The notes below the pieces were generated by a model, which worked only from the letters and a program-made list of their open reading frames with translations, had not been told where the DNA came from and did not search any database. This document shows, piece by piece, positions 30,429 through 38,747 of a stretch of DNA of 38,747 nt (position 1 is the first letter of the stretch; every line of letters begins with the position of its first letter). Source of the stretch: CAYVUV01 sp964455095 (lineage in GTDB: Bacteria; Desulfobacterota; Binatia; HRBIN30; CADEER01); contig CAYVUV010000225.1 in assembly GCA_964455095.1 (NCBI GenBank), positions 1-38,747 on the forward strand, given 5' to 3'. A program made the position numbers and the translations under genes.

Positions 30429-31205
30429 GTGCGCCGCGAGAAGACGAACTACATCATCCAATCCGTTTCACATGCACTTGACGTTCTCGAGCAGTTCACC
30501 GGCGAGCACGACGAGCTCGGCGTGACCGAGCTGAGCAAGCGCTTGAAACTTCACAAGAACAACGTCTTTCGCTTGCTCGCCACCCTCGAATCGCGCGGCT
30601 ACATCGAGCAGAACAAGGCGACCGAGAACTACCGCCTGGGCATCCGCTGTCTGCAGCTCGGTCAAACCTACGTGACGCAGATGGGTCTGCTGCGCCAAGC
30701 GCATCCGATCATCGAATCGCTCGCTCACGACGCCAATGAGACGGCGTTCGTCGCCGTGCTGCGCAAGACGTCGGTCGTGCCGCTCGACGCAGTCGAGGCC
30801 GATCAACCGGTCAGGTTGACCTCGCGTATCGGCGAGGCGCTGCCACTGCACTGCACGGCGGCAGGTAAGGTGCAGCTCGCCTTCATCCCCGACGCCGCCT
30901 TGCGCGAAGCCCTGCTGCAAGGGCTGCCGCGATTTACGGACCACACCATCGTCGATCGCCAGGCCCTCCTCGCCCAACTGCGCACCATTGCCGAGCGCGG
31001 CTACTCGACCGAGATTGGCGAACATCTGACAGAGGTCAACTCCATCGCGGTGCCGATTCGCGACTACACGCGCAACGTCGTCGGGAGTCTTGCCGTCTCG
31101 GGTCCGGCGCACCGGATGACCCTGGAGCGCCTCGATAAGGAAATCGCACCGCTGATGCAGAAGGCCGGACACGATCTCTCGAATCGTCTCGGCTTCGACG
31201 GTTGA
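30429..31205 (+). CDS. IclR-family transcriptional regulator
   Basis: A 258-residue IclR regulator with GTG at 30429 behind GGAGG at 30417-30421. The N-terminal winged helix shows IQSVSHALDVLEQF, LGVTELSKRLKLHKNNVFRLL and ESRGYIEQNKATENYRLG. The C-terminal effector domain (about residues 80-255) has the usual GEALPLHCTAAGKVQLA and EHLTEVNSIAVPI. IclR proteins bind small acids or aromatics and control adjacent catabolic genes. It is divergent from the dienelactone hydrolase operon and 165 bases upstream of etfB on the same strand, so either could be under its control. A clear promoter with an AT-rich palindrome precedes it. Confidence 0.92.
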   Translation: MRREKTNYIIQSVSHALDVLEQFTGEHDELGVTELSKRLKLHKNNVFRLLATLESRGYIEQNKATENYRLGIRCLQLGQTYVTQMGLLRQAHPIIESLAHDANETAFVAVLRKTSVVPLDAVEADQPVRLTSRIGEALPLHCTAAGKVQLAFIPDAALREALLQGLPRFTDHTIVDRQALLAQLRTIAERGYSTEIGEHLTEVNSIAVPIRDYTRNVVGSLAVSGPAHRMTLERLDKEIAPLMQKAGHDLSNRLGFDG

Positions 31206-31310
31206 GCCGGCCCGATCCATCTCGCAGCGCGCGCCCCGCGCCGCCCGCGTCGGTCCTGGGGACCGTCCCCGGCCGCGCGATGTGGGATACTTCCAGTCGG
31301 CGCCCCTGGC

Positions 31311-31339
31311 TTGACGCCCTATTTTGCGCGTGGTAGGTG
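31311..31339 (+). promoter_or_regulatory. Possible promoter for etfBA
   Basis: TTGACG at 31311-31316, a 17-base spacer and TAGGTG at 31334-31339. It has the same style as the promoter at 24199 (TTGAC then TAG). It lies just upstream of the etfB ribosome site at 31359-31365. Confidence 0.4.
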
Positions 31340-31370
31340 CGCCTTTTCCATCTCGCCTAGGAGGAATCCC

Positions 31371-32126
31371 GTGAAAATTCTAGTGGCTGCGAAGCGGGTC
31401 CCGGACCCGAACGCGACGATCAAGGTTCGCCCTGACGGCAGCGGCATCGTCACCGACAACGTCAAGTACGTCGTCAATCCGTTCTGCGAAATCGCCATCG
31501 AAGAAGCGCTGCGGATCAAGGAAAAGAGCGGCGGCGCCGAGGTGGTACTGGTCAGCGTCGGCGGCAAGGTTGCCCAGGAGCAGCTGCGCACCGGTCTGGC
31601 CATGGGCGCGGACCGCGCGATTCTCGTCCTCAGCGAGGAAGAGGTGGAGCCTCTGGCGGTCGCCCGGGTGCTGCAGAAGCTGGTCGACAGCGAAAAACCC
31701 GACCTGCTGCTGATGGGCAAGCAGGCCATCGACGACGACTCCAACGTCGTCGGCCAGATGGTTGCCGAGCTGCTCGGGTGGGGCCAGGCGACGTACGCCT
31801 CGGCCGTCAAGCTCGCCGACGACAAGAAGTCGGCCGTCGTGACGCGTGAGGTCGACGGCGGGTTGGAGGACATCGAGGTGCAGCTCCCGGCGGTAATCAC
31901 CGCCGACCTGCGGCTCAACGAACCGCGCTACGCATCGCTGCCGGGCATCATGAAGGCGCGCAAGAAGGAGCTGAAGGAGATTCCCCTCGCCGAGCTCGGC
32001 ATCGACACGGCGCCGCGGGTGAAGATCCTCAAGCTCGAGCCGCCCCCGAAGCGCCAGGCCGGAAAGAAAGTCGGCAGCGTGCAGGAGCTGGTCAACCTGC
32101 TGCACACCGAAGCCAAGGTGATCTGA
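31371..32126 (+). CDS. etfB: Electron transfer flavoprotein beta subunit
   Basis: A 251-residue EtfB with GTG at 31371 after TAGGAGG (31359-31365). Family marks: KILVAAKRVPDPNATIKV, the NPFCEIAIEEALRIKE block, a LLLMGKQAIDDDSNVVGQM segment that binds AMP or a second flavin, and the EtfB signature with IMKARKKELKEIP near residues 200-212. EtfAB collects electrons from several acyl-CoA and other dehydrogenases. Its partner etfA follows 40 bases later. In this window the probable electron acceptor is the EtfD-like membrane protein encoded on the opposite strand just past etfA. Whether this Etf is of the ordinary or bifurcating type cannot be settled from sequence alone, but the EtfD link favours quinone reduction. 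Confidence 0.95.
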   Translation: MKILVAAKRVPDPNATIKVRPDGSGIVTDNVKYVVNPFCEIAIEEALRIKEKSGGAEVVLVSVGGKVAQEQLRTGLAMGADRAILVLSEEEVEPLAVARVLQKLVDSEKPDLLLMGKQAIDDDSNVVGQMVAELLGWGQATYASAVKLADDKKSAVVTREVDGGLEDIEVQLPAVITADLRLNEPRYASLPGIMKARKKELKEIPLAELGIDTAPRVKILKLEPPPKRQAGKKVGSVQELVNLLHTEAKVI

Positions 32127-32166
32127 GCGGCCTTCCGTTCGGACTGCCAATTCAAGGGAGCATTGA

Positions 32167-33138
32167 ATGAGCAACGTGCTTGTCTTCGCTGAACATCAGC
32201 ATAAGAAATTCGCCAAGACGACGCTGGTCGCCGTGAAAGCCGGTCTCGACCTCGCCGCCAAATCCGGCGGCACCTGTTCCGCCGCGGTCATGGGCACCGG
32301 CATCGAAGCGCTGGCCAACGAGCTCGCCGAGTACGGCGTCAAGACGGTCTACGCCGTCGAGCACGCCAACCTCGAGCACTACCTCGCCGACGCGTACGCC
32401 CAGGCACTCTCGCAGCTCGCCAAGGACAAGGGCTGCGACATCGTGCTCGCTACGGCGACGGCCGTCGGCAAGGACCTCCTTCCGCGCGTCGCGATTCGGC
32501 TCGACGCCGGCATGGCCAGCGAAATTACCGCGATCAACGCCGACGGCACCTTTCAGCGTCCGATGTACGCGGGGAATGCCATCGCGACGATCGCCCTCGA
32601 AGGCGCGCACAAGGTCGTCTCCGTGCGCGCCACGGCGTTCGACGCGGCGCAAAAGGGCGCCAAGGGAGCGGTCGAGAAGTTCGCTCCGAACATCGACACC
32701 GCCGCGCTGAAGATGAAGTTCGTCTCGTTCAACGAGACCAAGTCGGATCGGCCGGTGCTGACCGAGGCGCGCATCGTCGTCTCCGGCGGCCGCGGCCTGA
32801 AGAACGGCGAGAACTTTACTCTCGTCCTCGAGCCGCTGGTCGACGCCATGGGCGCCGCCATGGGCGCCAGCCGCGCCGCCGTCGACGCGGGCTTCGTCCC
32901 CAACGATTTGCAGGTCGGTCAGACCGGCAAGGTCGTCGCCCCCGAGCTGTATATCGCCGTCGGAATCTCCGGCGCGATCCAGCATCTCGCCGGCATGAAG
33001 GACTCGAAGGTGATCGTCGCCATCAACAAGGACGAAGAGGCCCCGATCTTCCAGGTGGCCGACTACGGGCTGGTGGGCGATCTCTTCAAGTTGGTCCCCG
33101 AGCTGAAGGAAGAAATCGAGAAGCTGAAGCACCACTGA
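32167..33138 (+). CDS. etfA: Electron transfer flavoprotein alpha subunit
   Basis: A 323-residue EtfA, ATG at 32167 with a GGGAG ribosome site. The N-terminal domain opens with NVLVFAEHQHKKFAKTTL. The C-terminal FAD-binding domain is intact: SGGRGLKNGENF, GASRAAVDAGFVPNDLQVGQTG and the signature PELYIAVGISGAIQHL, then INKDEEAPIFQVADYGLVGD. It forms the heterodimer with EtfB and holds FAD. It is followed after 21 bases by a perfect terminator, beyond which the EtfD-like gene reads the other way. Confidence 0.95.
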   Translation: MSNVLVFAEHQHKKFAKTTLVAVKAGLDLAAKSGGTCSAAVMGTGIEALANELAEYGVKTVYAVEHANLEHYLADAYAQALSQLAKDKGCDIVLATATAVGKDLLPRVAIRLDAGMASEITAINADGTFQRPMYAGNAIATIALEGAHKVVSVRATAFDAAQKGAKGAVEKFAPNIDTAALKMKFVSFNETKSDRPVLTEARIVVSGGRGLKNGENFTLVLEPLVDAMGAAMGASRAAVDAGFVPNDLQVGQTGKVVAPELYIAVGISGAIQHLAGMKDSKVIVAINKDEEAPIFQVADYGLVGDLFKLVPELKEEIEKLKHH

Positions 33139-33159
33139 TTCGCCCGCTGGCGAGCAAAA

Positions 33160-33195
33160 AAAAAGGGGGGGCGGTGAAAACCGCCCCCCCTTTTT
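33160..33195. terminator. Perfect bidirectional rho-independent terminator
   Basis: A 16-bp perfect stem (33160-33175 against 33180-33195) with a GAAA loop: A5-G7-CGGT on the left and its exact complement on the right. The left arm starts with a run of A and the right arm ends with a run of T, so it works as an intrinsic terminator on both strands. It separates etfA from the opposing EtfD-like gene. Confidence 0.95.
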
Positions 33196-33223
33196 CGTTT
33201 CGGAACCTCGGCGCGCTGGCCGC

Positions 33224-35293
33224 TCACTTCATTGCCGCAGCGACCAGCTCCATGACGTCGAGTGCGGCGACGTCAGACTCTTCCTTGCCCTTGGCCTTCA
33301 GGCCGTCGTCGATCATCGTCATGCAGAACGGGCAGGCCACGGCCACCGCATCCGGATTGGTCTCCAGCGCCTGCTCGACCCGGCGCGTGTTGACCCGCTG
33401 CGTCGGCTCCTCCTCCATCCACATGCGGCCGCCGCCGGCGCCACAGCACATGCCGAACTTGCGACTGCGCTCCATCTCGCGCAGCGACACGCCGGGGATC
33501 ATCTTGAGAATGTTGCGCGGCGCCTCGGTGAGGTCGTTGTAGCGGCCCAGATAGCACGAGTCGTGATACGTGACGGCGCGCTCGTCGCCGAGGTTGAACG
33601 CGATCTTGCCATCGGTGATGAGCTTCTCCACCAGCTCGGTGGCGTGGATGACCTCGTAGTTGCCGCCGAACTGCGGGTAGTCGTTCTTGAACGTGTTGAA
33701 GCAATGCGGGCAGTTGGTGATGATCTTCCGCACCTGATACCCGCCCATCACCTCGACCGCCATCTGCGCCATGGTCTGGAAGAGGTACTCGTTGCCGATA
33801 CGGCGGGCCGTTTCGCCGTTGCACGGCTCCTCGACGCCGAGAATGGCGAAATCGACATTGGCCTGCTTGAGGATCTTCACCAGTGCTTGGCTGGTGCGCT
33901 TGTTGCGATCGTCGAATGAGCCGGCGCAACCGACGAAGTACAGGTACTCGGCGTCGGGCTTCTCGGCCAGGGTCGGCACCTCGAGACCGTCCGACCAGTC
34001 CGCCCGCGATGCGGCGTCGATACCCCAGGGGTTGCCCTGCGTCTCCATCGACTTGAAGGTACGGGTCAGCTCGGTCGGGAAGCGCGACTCCTCCTGCACC
34101 AGGTGACGGCGCATGTCGACGATCTTGTCGACGTACTCGATCAACACCGGGCACGCCTCTTCGCAGGCACGACAGGTGGTGCACGCCCAGAGCACCTCGT
34201 CGTGGATCAGCCGTTCGCCGACGATGTTTTCGCCGATCGTGACCGCCACGGCGTCGCCGTTGCCGTTCGCCGTCGCGGTCTGCGCCGCCATGACCTGATC
34301 CTCGTGCTCGTACAAGTAGTCGCGCAGGTTGAGCATCAACTGGCGCGGGGCCAGCTCCTTACCGCTGATCGTGGCCGGGCAGTGCGACGAACAGCGGCCG
34401 CATTCGGTGCACGAGTACATGTCCAGTACCTGCTTCCAGGTGAACTGGTTGATGTAGGACGTACCGAAGGTGGTCGCATTCTCGAGGTCCTGCTTGCTCA
34501 GCTGCCCCATCGGCTCGAGCTTCTTGAAAAAGACATTGGGGATCGAGGTAATGATGTGGAAATGCTTCGAGATCGGCAGCAGGTTCACAAACGTCAGGAT
34601 GACGCAGTTGTGCAGCCACCAACCGAAGTCGCTGGCGAAGTGCGCGAATCCGGTACCGCCGACAGCGAGCAGCAACATGCCGACCAGGGCGCTGAATGGC
34701 TGCCAGGCGCGCTCGCGCGCGGCTTCGTCGGTACCGGCGGTCACCACATGGCCGCCGTCGTACAGAAAGCCGCTGATCATGATCAGGCCGATGAAGCTCA
34801 GGATGAGGACCGCCTCGCCGTGGGTCTGGCTGCGCAGCCGATCCTCGGCCGGCGCAAAACCGTAGAGCCGCGCCGGGTGCGAGACCAGCCAGCGGTACAT
34901 GGCCATGCCGACCGCGCCCAGCACCACGACTTGGATGAGGTCCTTCAGCAACAGGTACGGTCCGCCGAGCAGGTTGATGGACAACCCCGGGAGCGTGAAG
35001 CCGTCGATGAAGCCACGCCCGAACATGTGCATCACCTGCACGCCCAGGATGGTGAAGCCCCAGAAGATGAAGAAGTGCATCCACCCAGCCGGCTTGTCGT
35101 GCACCGGCTGGTCCTGGCTGACGAACTTCTTCTGGCCGAAGACGTAGATCATCACGGCTTCGATACGCTCCGGAATCCGGTCGAAGCGAGGCACCGGTCC
35201 AACCTTGGTCAGCACCACGAAGCGCCGGTACAAGGTGCGCGCCAAGACCCCGAGCGCCGCTGCGATCACCGCGACAAATATAAGCGTGCTCAT
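33224..35293 (-). CDS. EtfD-like membrane Etf:menaquinone oxidoreductase (FeS, CCG-domain)
   Basis: A 689-residue membrane FeS protein beginning at ATG 35293. The N-terminal part (to about 255) has several membrane helices with histidines (H73, H89, H229, H244, H246) suitable for heme b, as in NarI/DsrM. Two 4Fe-4S clusters follow: C295/C298/C301/C305 and C371/C374/C377/C381. Two CCG domains close the protein: one with C456, C491 and C528/C531, where the usual CC pair is P490-C491, and one with C580, C616/C617 and C654/C657. This layout belongs to EtfD/EMO proteins that pass electrons from EtfAB to menaquinone; HdrD and GlpC are relatives. The convergent etfBA pair is adjacent, which supports the role strongly. 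No quinone-site details are visible. Confidence 0.88.
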   Translation of the reverse strand: MSTLIFVAVIAAALGVLARTLYRRFVVLTKVGPVPRFDRIPERIEAVMIYVFGQKKFVSQDQPVHDKPAGWMHFFIFWGFTILGVQVMHMFGRGFIDGFTLPGLSINLLGGPYLLLKDLIQVVVLGAVGMAMYRWLVSHPARLYGFAPAEDRLRSQTHGEAVLILSFIGLIMISGFLYDGGHVVTAGTDEAARERAWQPFSALVGMLLLAVGGTGFAHFASDFGWWLHNCVILTFVNLLPISKHFHIITSIPNVFFKKLEPMGQLSKQDLENATTFGTSYINQFTWKQVLDMYSCTECGRCSSHCPATISGKELAPRQLMLNLRDYLYEHEDQVMAAQTATANGNGDAVAVTIGENIVGERLIHDEVLWACTTCRACEEACPVLIEYVDKIVDMRRHLVQEESRFPTELTRTFKSMETQGNPWGIDAASRADWSDGLEVPTLAEKPDAEYLYFVGCAGSFDDRNKRTSQALVKILKQANVDFAILGVEEPCNGETARRIGNEYLFQTMAQMAVEVMGGYQVRKIITNCPHCFNTFKNDYPQFGGNYEVIHATELVEKLITDGKIAFNLGDERAVTYHDSCYLGRYNDLTEAPRNILKMIPGVSLREMERSRKFGMCCGAGGGRMWMEEEPTQRVNTRRVEQALETNPDAVAVACPFCMTMIDDGLKAKGKEESDVAALDVMELVAAAMK

Positions 35294-35582
35294 ACGAACG
35301 ACCCTCGTTTGGAGCGGGTTTGCTAACAGGGCGAGTCCTAAAAGAAACCCTGTGCCAATGCAAGGCAGCGGTGGCAGCGCGCGACATGGCGCCGACCTTG
35401 AATTCCGCTCCGGTGCATAATAGGAGCGTCTGGAACGGTCGATCGCTCAATTCCCCGTTTGGCACCTCATCAATGCACCCTAATTCCCCGCGCTCGAGGA
35501 GGCGGTTCGTGACCCGCCGTCCGCTCCTGGCGCCAGATGGCCGCTCGTGTTCGGGTCGCCAGCCGCCCTACAGGAGCAGGTA
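35294..35582. other. Divergent spacer between etfD-like and mutase genes
   Basis: No gene is seen. The spacer should hold promoters in both directions. CATAAT at 35416-35421 could be an extended -10 (preceded by TG) for the mutase, but no -35 is well placed. ACAGGG and CCCTGT near 35326-35353 form a short inverted repeat near the etfD start. Confidence 0.4.
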
Positions 35583-37253
<1,671 letters not shown>

Positions 37254-37271
37254 CACCTCGGAGGCCAGTCG

Positions 37272-37826
37272 ATGCCTGCAGCCGTACCGCGGAAGCTCTT
37301 TCTGACCAAGGGTCTGGGACGGCACGAGGATCGGCTCGTCAGTCTCGCCCTGGCCGTGCGCAATGCGCGTATCGCGCAGCTGAATCTCATCCAGGTAAGC
37401 GGCGGCATCCTACCGCCCCGATGCGAGCTGATCACCGCCCACGAAGGACTGCGGCGATTGGCGCCGGGCCAGATCGTCCACGCCATCGTCAGTACGGCGG
37501 CCACCAACGAACCATACCGCGTCGTGGCAGCTTCGACCGCGGTCGCGATGCCGAAGGACCGTTCCCGCCCCGGCTGTCTCGCCGCCCGCGACAGCGTCGG
37601 CGAGAGCGAACAGCAGGCCGCACTGCGCACCGAGGAGCTTGCCGTCACTCAGCTCGCCGCGTTGATTGGCATCGAGCTCGATCGCCGCGCCGCGTACGAC
37701 GCGAACCAGGACCTCTGGACACTAGCGCGCGACGTGGTGATCACGCGCAGCGTGACGCAAGCCGTATCGGGCGACCGCAGCGGGCACTGGACATCGGTCA
37801 TCGCGGCCGCGCTGTTCATGCCCTGA
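37272..37826 (+). CDS. Pyruvoyl-dependent arginine decarboxylase homologue lacking the usual Ser-Ser cleavage site
   Basis: A 184-residue protein from ATG at 37272 with GGAGG ahead. It matches pyruvoyl-dependent arginine decarboxylase along its length: KLFLTKGLGRHEDRL, NLIQVSGGILPPRCE, LAPGQIVHAIVSTAATNEP, VAASTAVAMPKD, DSVGESEQQAA and a late TRSVTQAVSGDRSGHW. In known enzymes the chain cuts itself between two serines (VSS-I-x-PP), and the second serine becomes the pyruvoyl group. Here the place reads V-S43-G44-G45-I-L-PP: glycine replaces that serine and one residue is added. A normal pyruvoyl group is therefore not expected. It may be non-catalytic, or use S43 in another way. It is coupled to the mutase gene; the link is unexplained. 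Confidence 0.83.
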   Translation: MPAAVPRKLFLTKGLGRHEDRLVSLALAVRNARIAQLNLIQVSGGILPPRCELITAHEGLRRLAPGQIVHAIVSTAATNEPYRVVAASTAVAMPKDRSRPGCLAARDSVGESEQQAALRTEELAVTQLAALIGIELDRRAAYDANQDLWTLARDVVITRSVTQAVSGDRSGHWTSVIAAALFMP

Positions 37827-37889
37827 GCCGTCTCGTCCCGCGCCGCGACCGCCGCCAGGCTTGACTTCGCCGCCCTGCTTCGGCAGCCG

Positions 37890-38747
37890 ATGCGTATGCG
37901 CACACGCGGGCTCGCGACGCTGTTGGCCGCCAGTATTCTCTCATCCAGCCCAGGCGCCGCCGCCTCCCGCCGCACGCCGGTGGTCGAGGCGGTCGAGCGC
38001 GTCAGCCCGTCGGTCGTCAACATTTCGACCACGCAGGTCGTCGAGCGCGACGTGGCGCCGTTTGCCATGGGCCCCGACCCGTTCTTCGACCAATTCTTCC
38101 GCGACTTCTCCGAGCCGCGGCGCCAGCGCATGACCCGCAGCAGCCTCGGCTCCGGCGTGATCATTCGCGGCGACGGCTACATCATCACCAATCAGCATGT
38201 CCTGCTGCGTTCCGCGCGCATTACGGTCACGCTGGCCGACCAACGCGAGTTCGAGGCCACACTGGTCGGCGCCGACGTCGACTCAGACCTCGCCGTGTTG
38301 CGGGTGCAGAGCGATCAGCCCCTTCCAACGGCGAAGATCGGCAAGTCGTCGGACCTCATGATCGGCGAGACGGTCATCGCCATCGGCAACCCTTTCGGCC
38401 TCTCGCACACCGTCACCACCGGCGTCGTCAGTGCGGTGGGCCGCTCGATGCGCACGGAGGAGCAGGTCTTCTACGACCTGCTGCAAACCGACGCCTCGAT
38501 CAATCCCGGCAACTCCGGCGGCCCCCTGCTCAACATCAACGGAGAGTTGATCGGCATCAACACCGCCATCTATCAGAAGGCTCAAGGGATCGGCTTCGCC
38601 ATCCCAATCGAGCGCGCCGAACGCATCGTCGGCGATCTAATCAGCTACGGCGAGGTACAGCCGGGGTGGGTCGGCCTCGCGGCACAGGACCTGACCCCCG
38701 ATCTGGCGCAGCACTTCGGGATCAAACCGGGCACCAGCGGGGTCGTT
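37890..38747 (+). CDS. HtrA/DegP-family periplasmic serine protease (cut by window edge)
   Basis: The first 286 residues of a trypsin-like HtrA protease; the end lies outside the window. I start it at ATG 37890; ATG 37896 is an alternative, and no clear ribosome site is seen. Residues 1-25 are a signal peptide. The catalytic triad is complete: H103 in TNQHVLL, D133 in DVDSDLAVLRV and S209 in NPGNSGGPL. GVIIRGDGYIITN and GNPFGLSHTVTTGVVSA are standard. A PDZ domain begins near GWVGLAAQDLTPD at residue 259. Such proteases remove or refold damaged envelope proteins. It follows the decarboxylase homologue by 63 bases on the same strand, but a functional tie is not evident. Confidence 0.92.
   Translation, partial: MRMRTRGLATLLAASILSSSPGAAASRRTPVVEAVERVSPSVVNISTTQVVERDVAPFAMGPDPFFDQFFRDFSEPRRQRMTRSSLGSGVIIRGDGYIITNQHVLLRSARITVTLADQREFEATLVGADVDSDLAVLRVQSDQPLPTAKIGKSSDLMIGETVIAIGNPFGLSHTVTTGVVSAVGRSMRTEEQVFYDLLQTDASINPGNSGGPLLNINGELIGINTAIYQKAQGIGFAIPIERAERIVGDLISYGEVQPGWVGLAAQDLTPDLAQHFGIKPGTSGVV

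Noticed and set aside
31307..31327. Sigma-54-like promoter (TGGC with a later TTGC) before etfB
   Set aside because: The GG to GC spacing is 16 bases where a sigma-54 promoter needs 10.

Overview
The window is uniformly GC-rich bacterial DNA, very probably from a metagenome-assembled genome. It has signal peptides, a Lol-type permease, HtrA and SurA-like periplasmic proteins, so the organism is Gram-negative. It also carries luciferase-like flavin oxidoreductases, thiolase/OB-fold pairs, a CoA-transferase, an acyl-CoA synthetase, an Etf with a membrane Etf:quinone oxidoreductase, and a methylmalonyl-CoA mutase. This content suggests a deltaproteobacterium-like lineage; Candidatus Binatota is my best guess, by inference only. 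I see no rRNA, tRNA, CRISPR array, phage or transposase gene. High GC produces many long antisense open frames, which were rejected.

Layout. 1-1733 (minus): a SurA-like chaperone cut by the window edge and an AttH/CrtC-like protein. 1846-7177: two zinc alcohol dehydrogenases in convergent orientation around an ACGAAA-rich inverted repeat, two luciferase-like oxidoreductases and a Uma2 nuclease. 7289-9263: a Cys-rich secreted peptide, a thiolase-like protein and an OB-fold partner disrupted by one extra base. 9305-14074: a HAD hydrolase facing a coupled plus-strand run of uppP, exported methyltransferase, GT39-like glycosyltransferase and HAD phosphatase. 14281-14853: an SCP2 sterol-carrier protein, closed by a strong hairpin. 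14902-20001 (minus): two-domain GNAT, secreted beta-propeller, LolC/E permease and WD40 lipoprotein.

20036-23486 (plus): alpha/beta hydrolase, secernin-like C69 peptidase and acyl-CoA synthetase. 23487-24312: repeat-rich spacer with one 49-residue gene. 24313-27770: second OB-fold/thiolase pair, an XRE-cupin regulator and a CoA-transferase. 27780-30132 (minus): dienelactone hydrolase, N-formylglutamate amidohydrolase and a 10-formyl-THF hydrolase-like protein. 30429-33138 (plus): IclR regulator, etfB and etfA. 33224-35293 (minus): EtfD-like Etf:menaquinone oxidoreductase, separated from etfA by a perfect bidirectional terminator. 35583-38747 (plus): methylmalonyl-CoA mutase large subunit, pyruvoyl-type arginine decarboxylase homologue and the start of an HtrA protease.

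How it fits together. The metabolic genes fit activation of carboxylic acids to CoA thioesters (synthetase, CoA-transferase), thiolytic or related cleavage (thiolase/OB-fold pairs, SCP2), delivery of dehydrogenase electrons through EtfAB to EtfD and the quinone pool, and entry of propionyl-derived units through the mutase. The envelope genes form two separate candidate systems: undecaprenyl-phosphate recycling with a GT-C glycosyltransferase and an exported methyltransferase, and a Lol-type permease flanked by two propeller proteins. The most unusual single points are the missing self-cleavage serine in the arginine decarboxylase homologue, the stand-alone 10-formyl-THF hydrolase beside a formylglutamate amidohydrolase, and the single-base frameshift at 9185.
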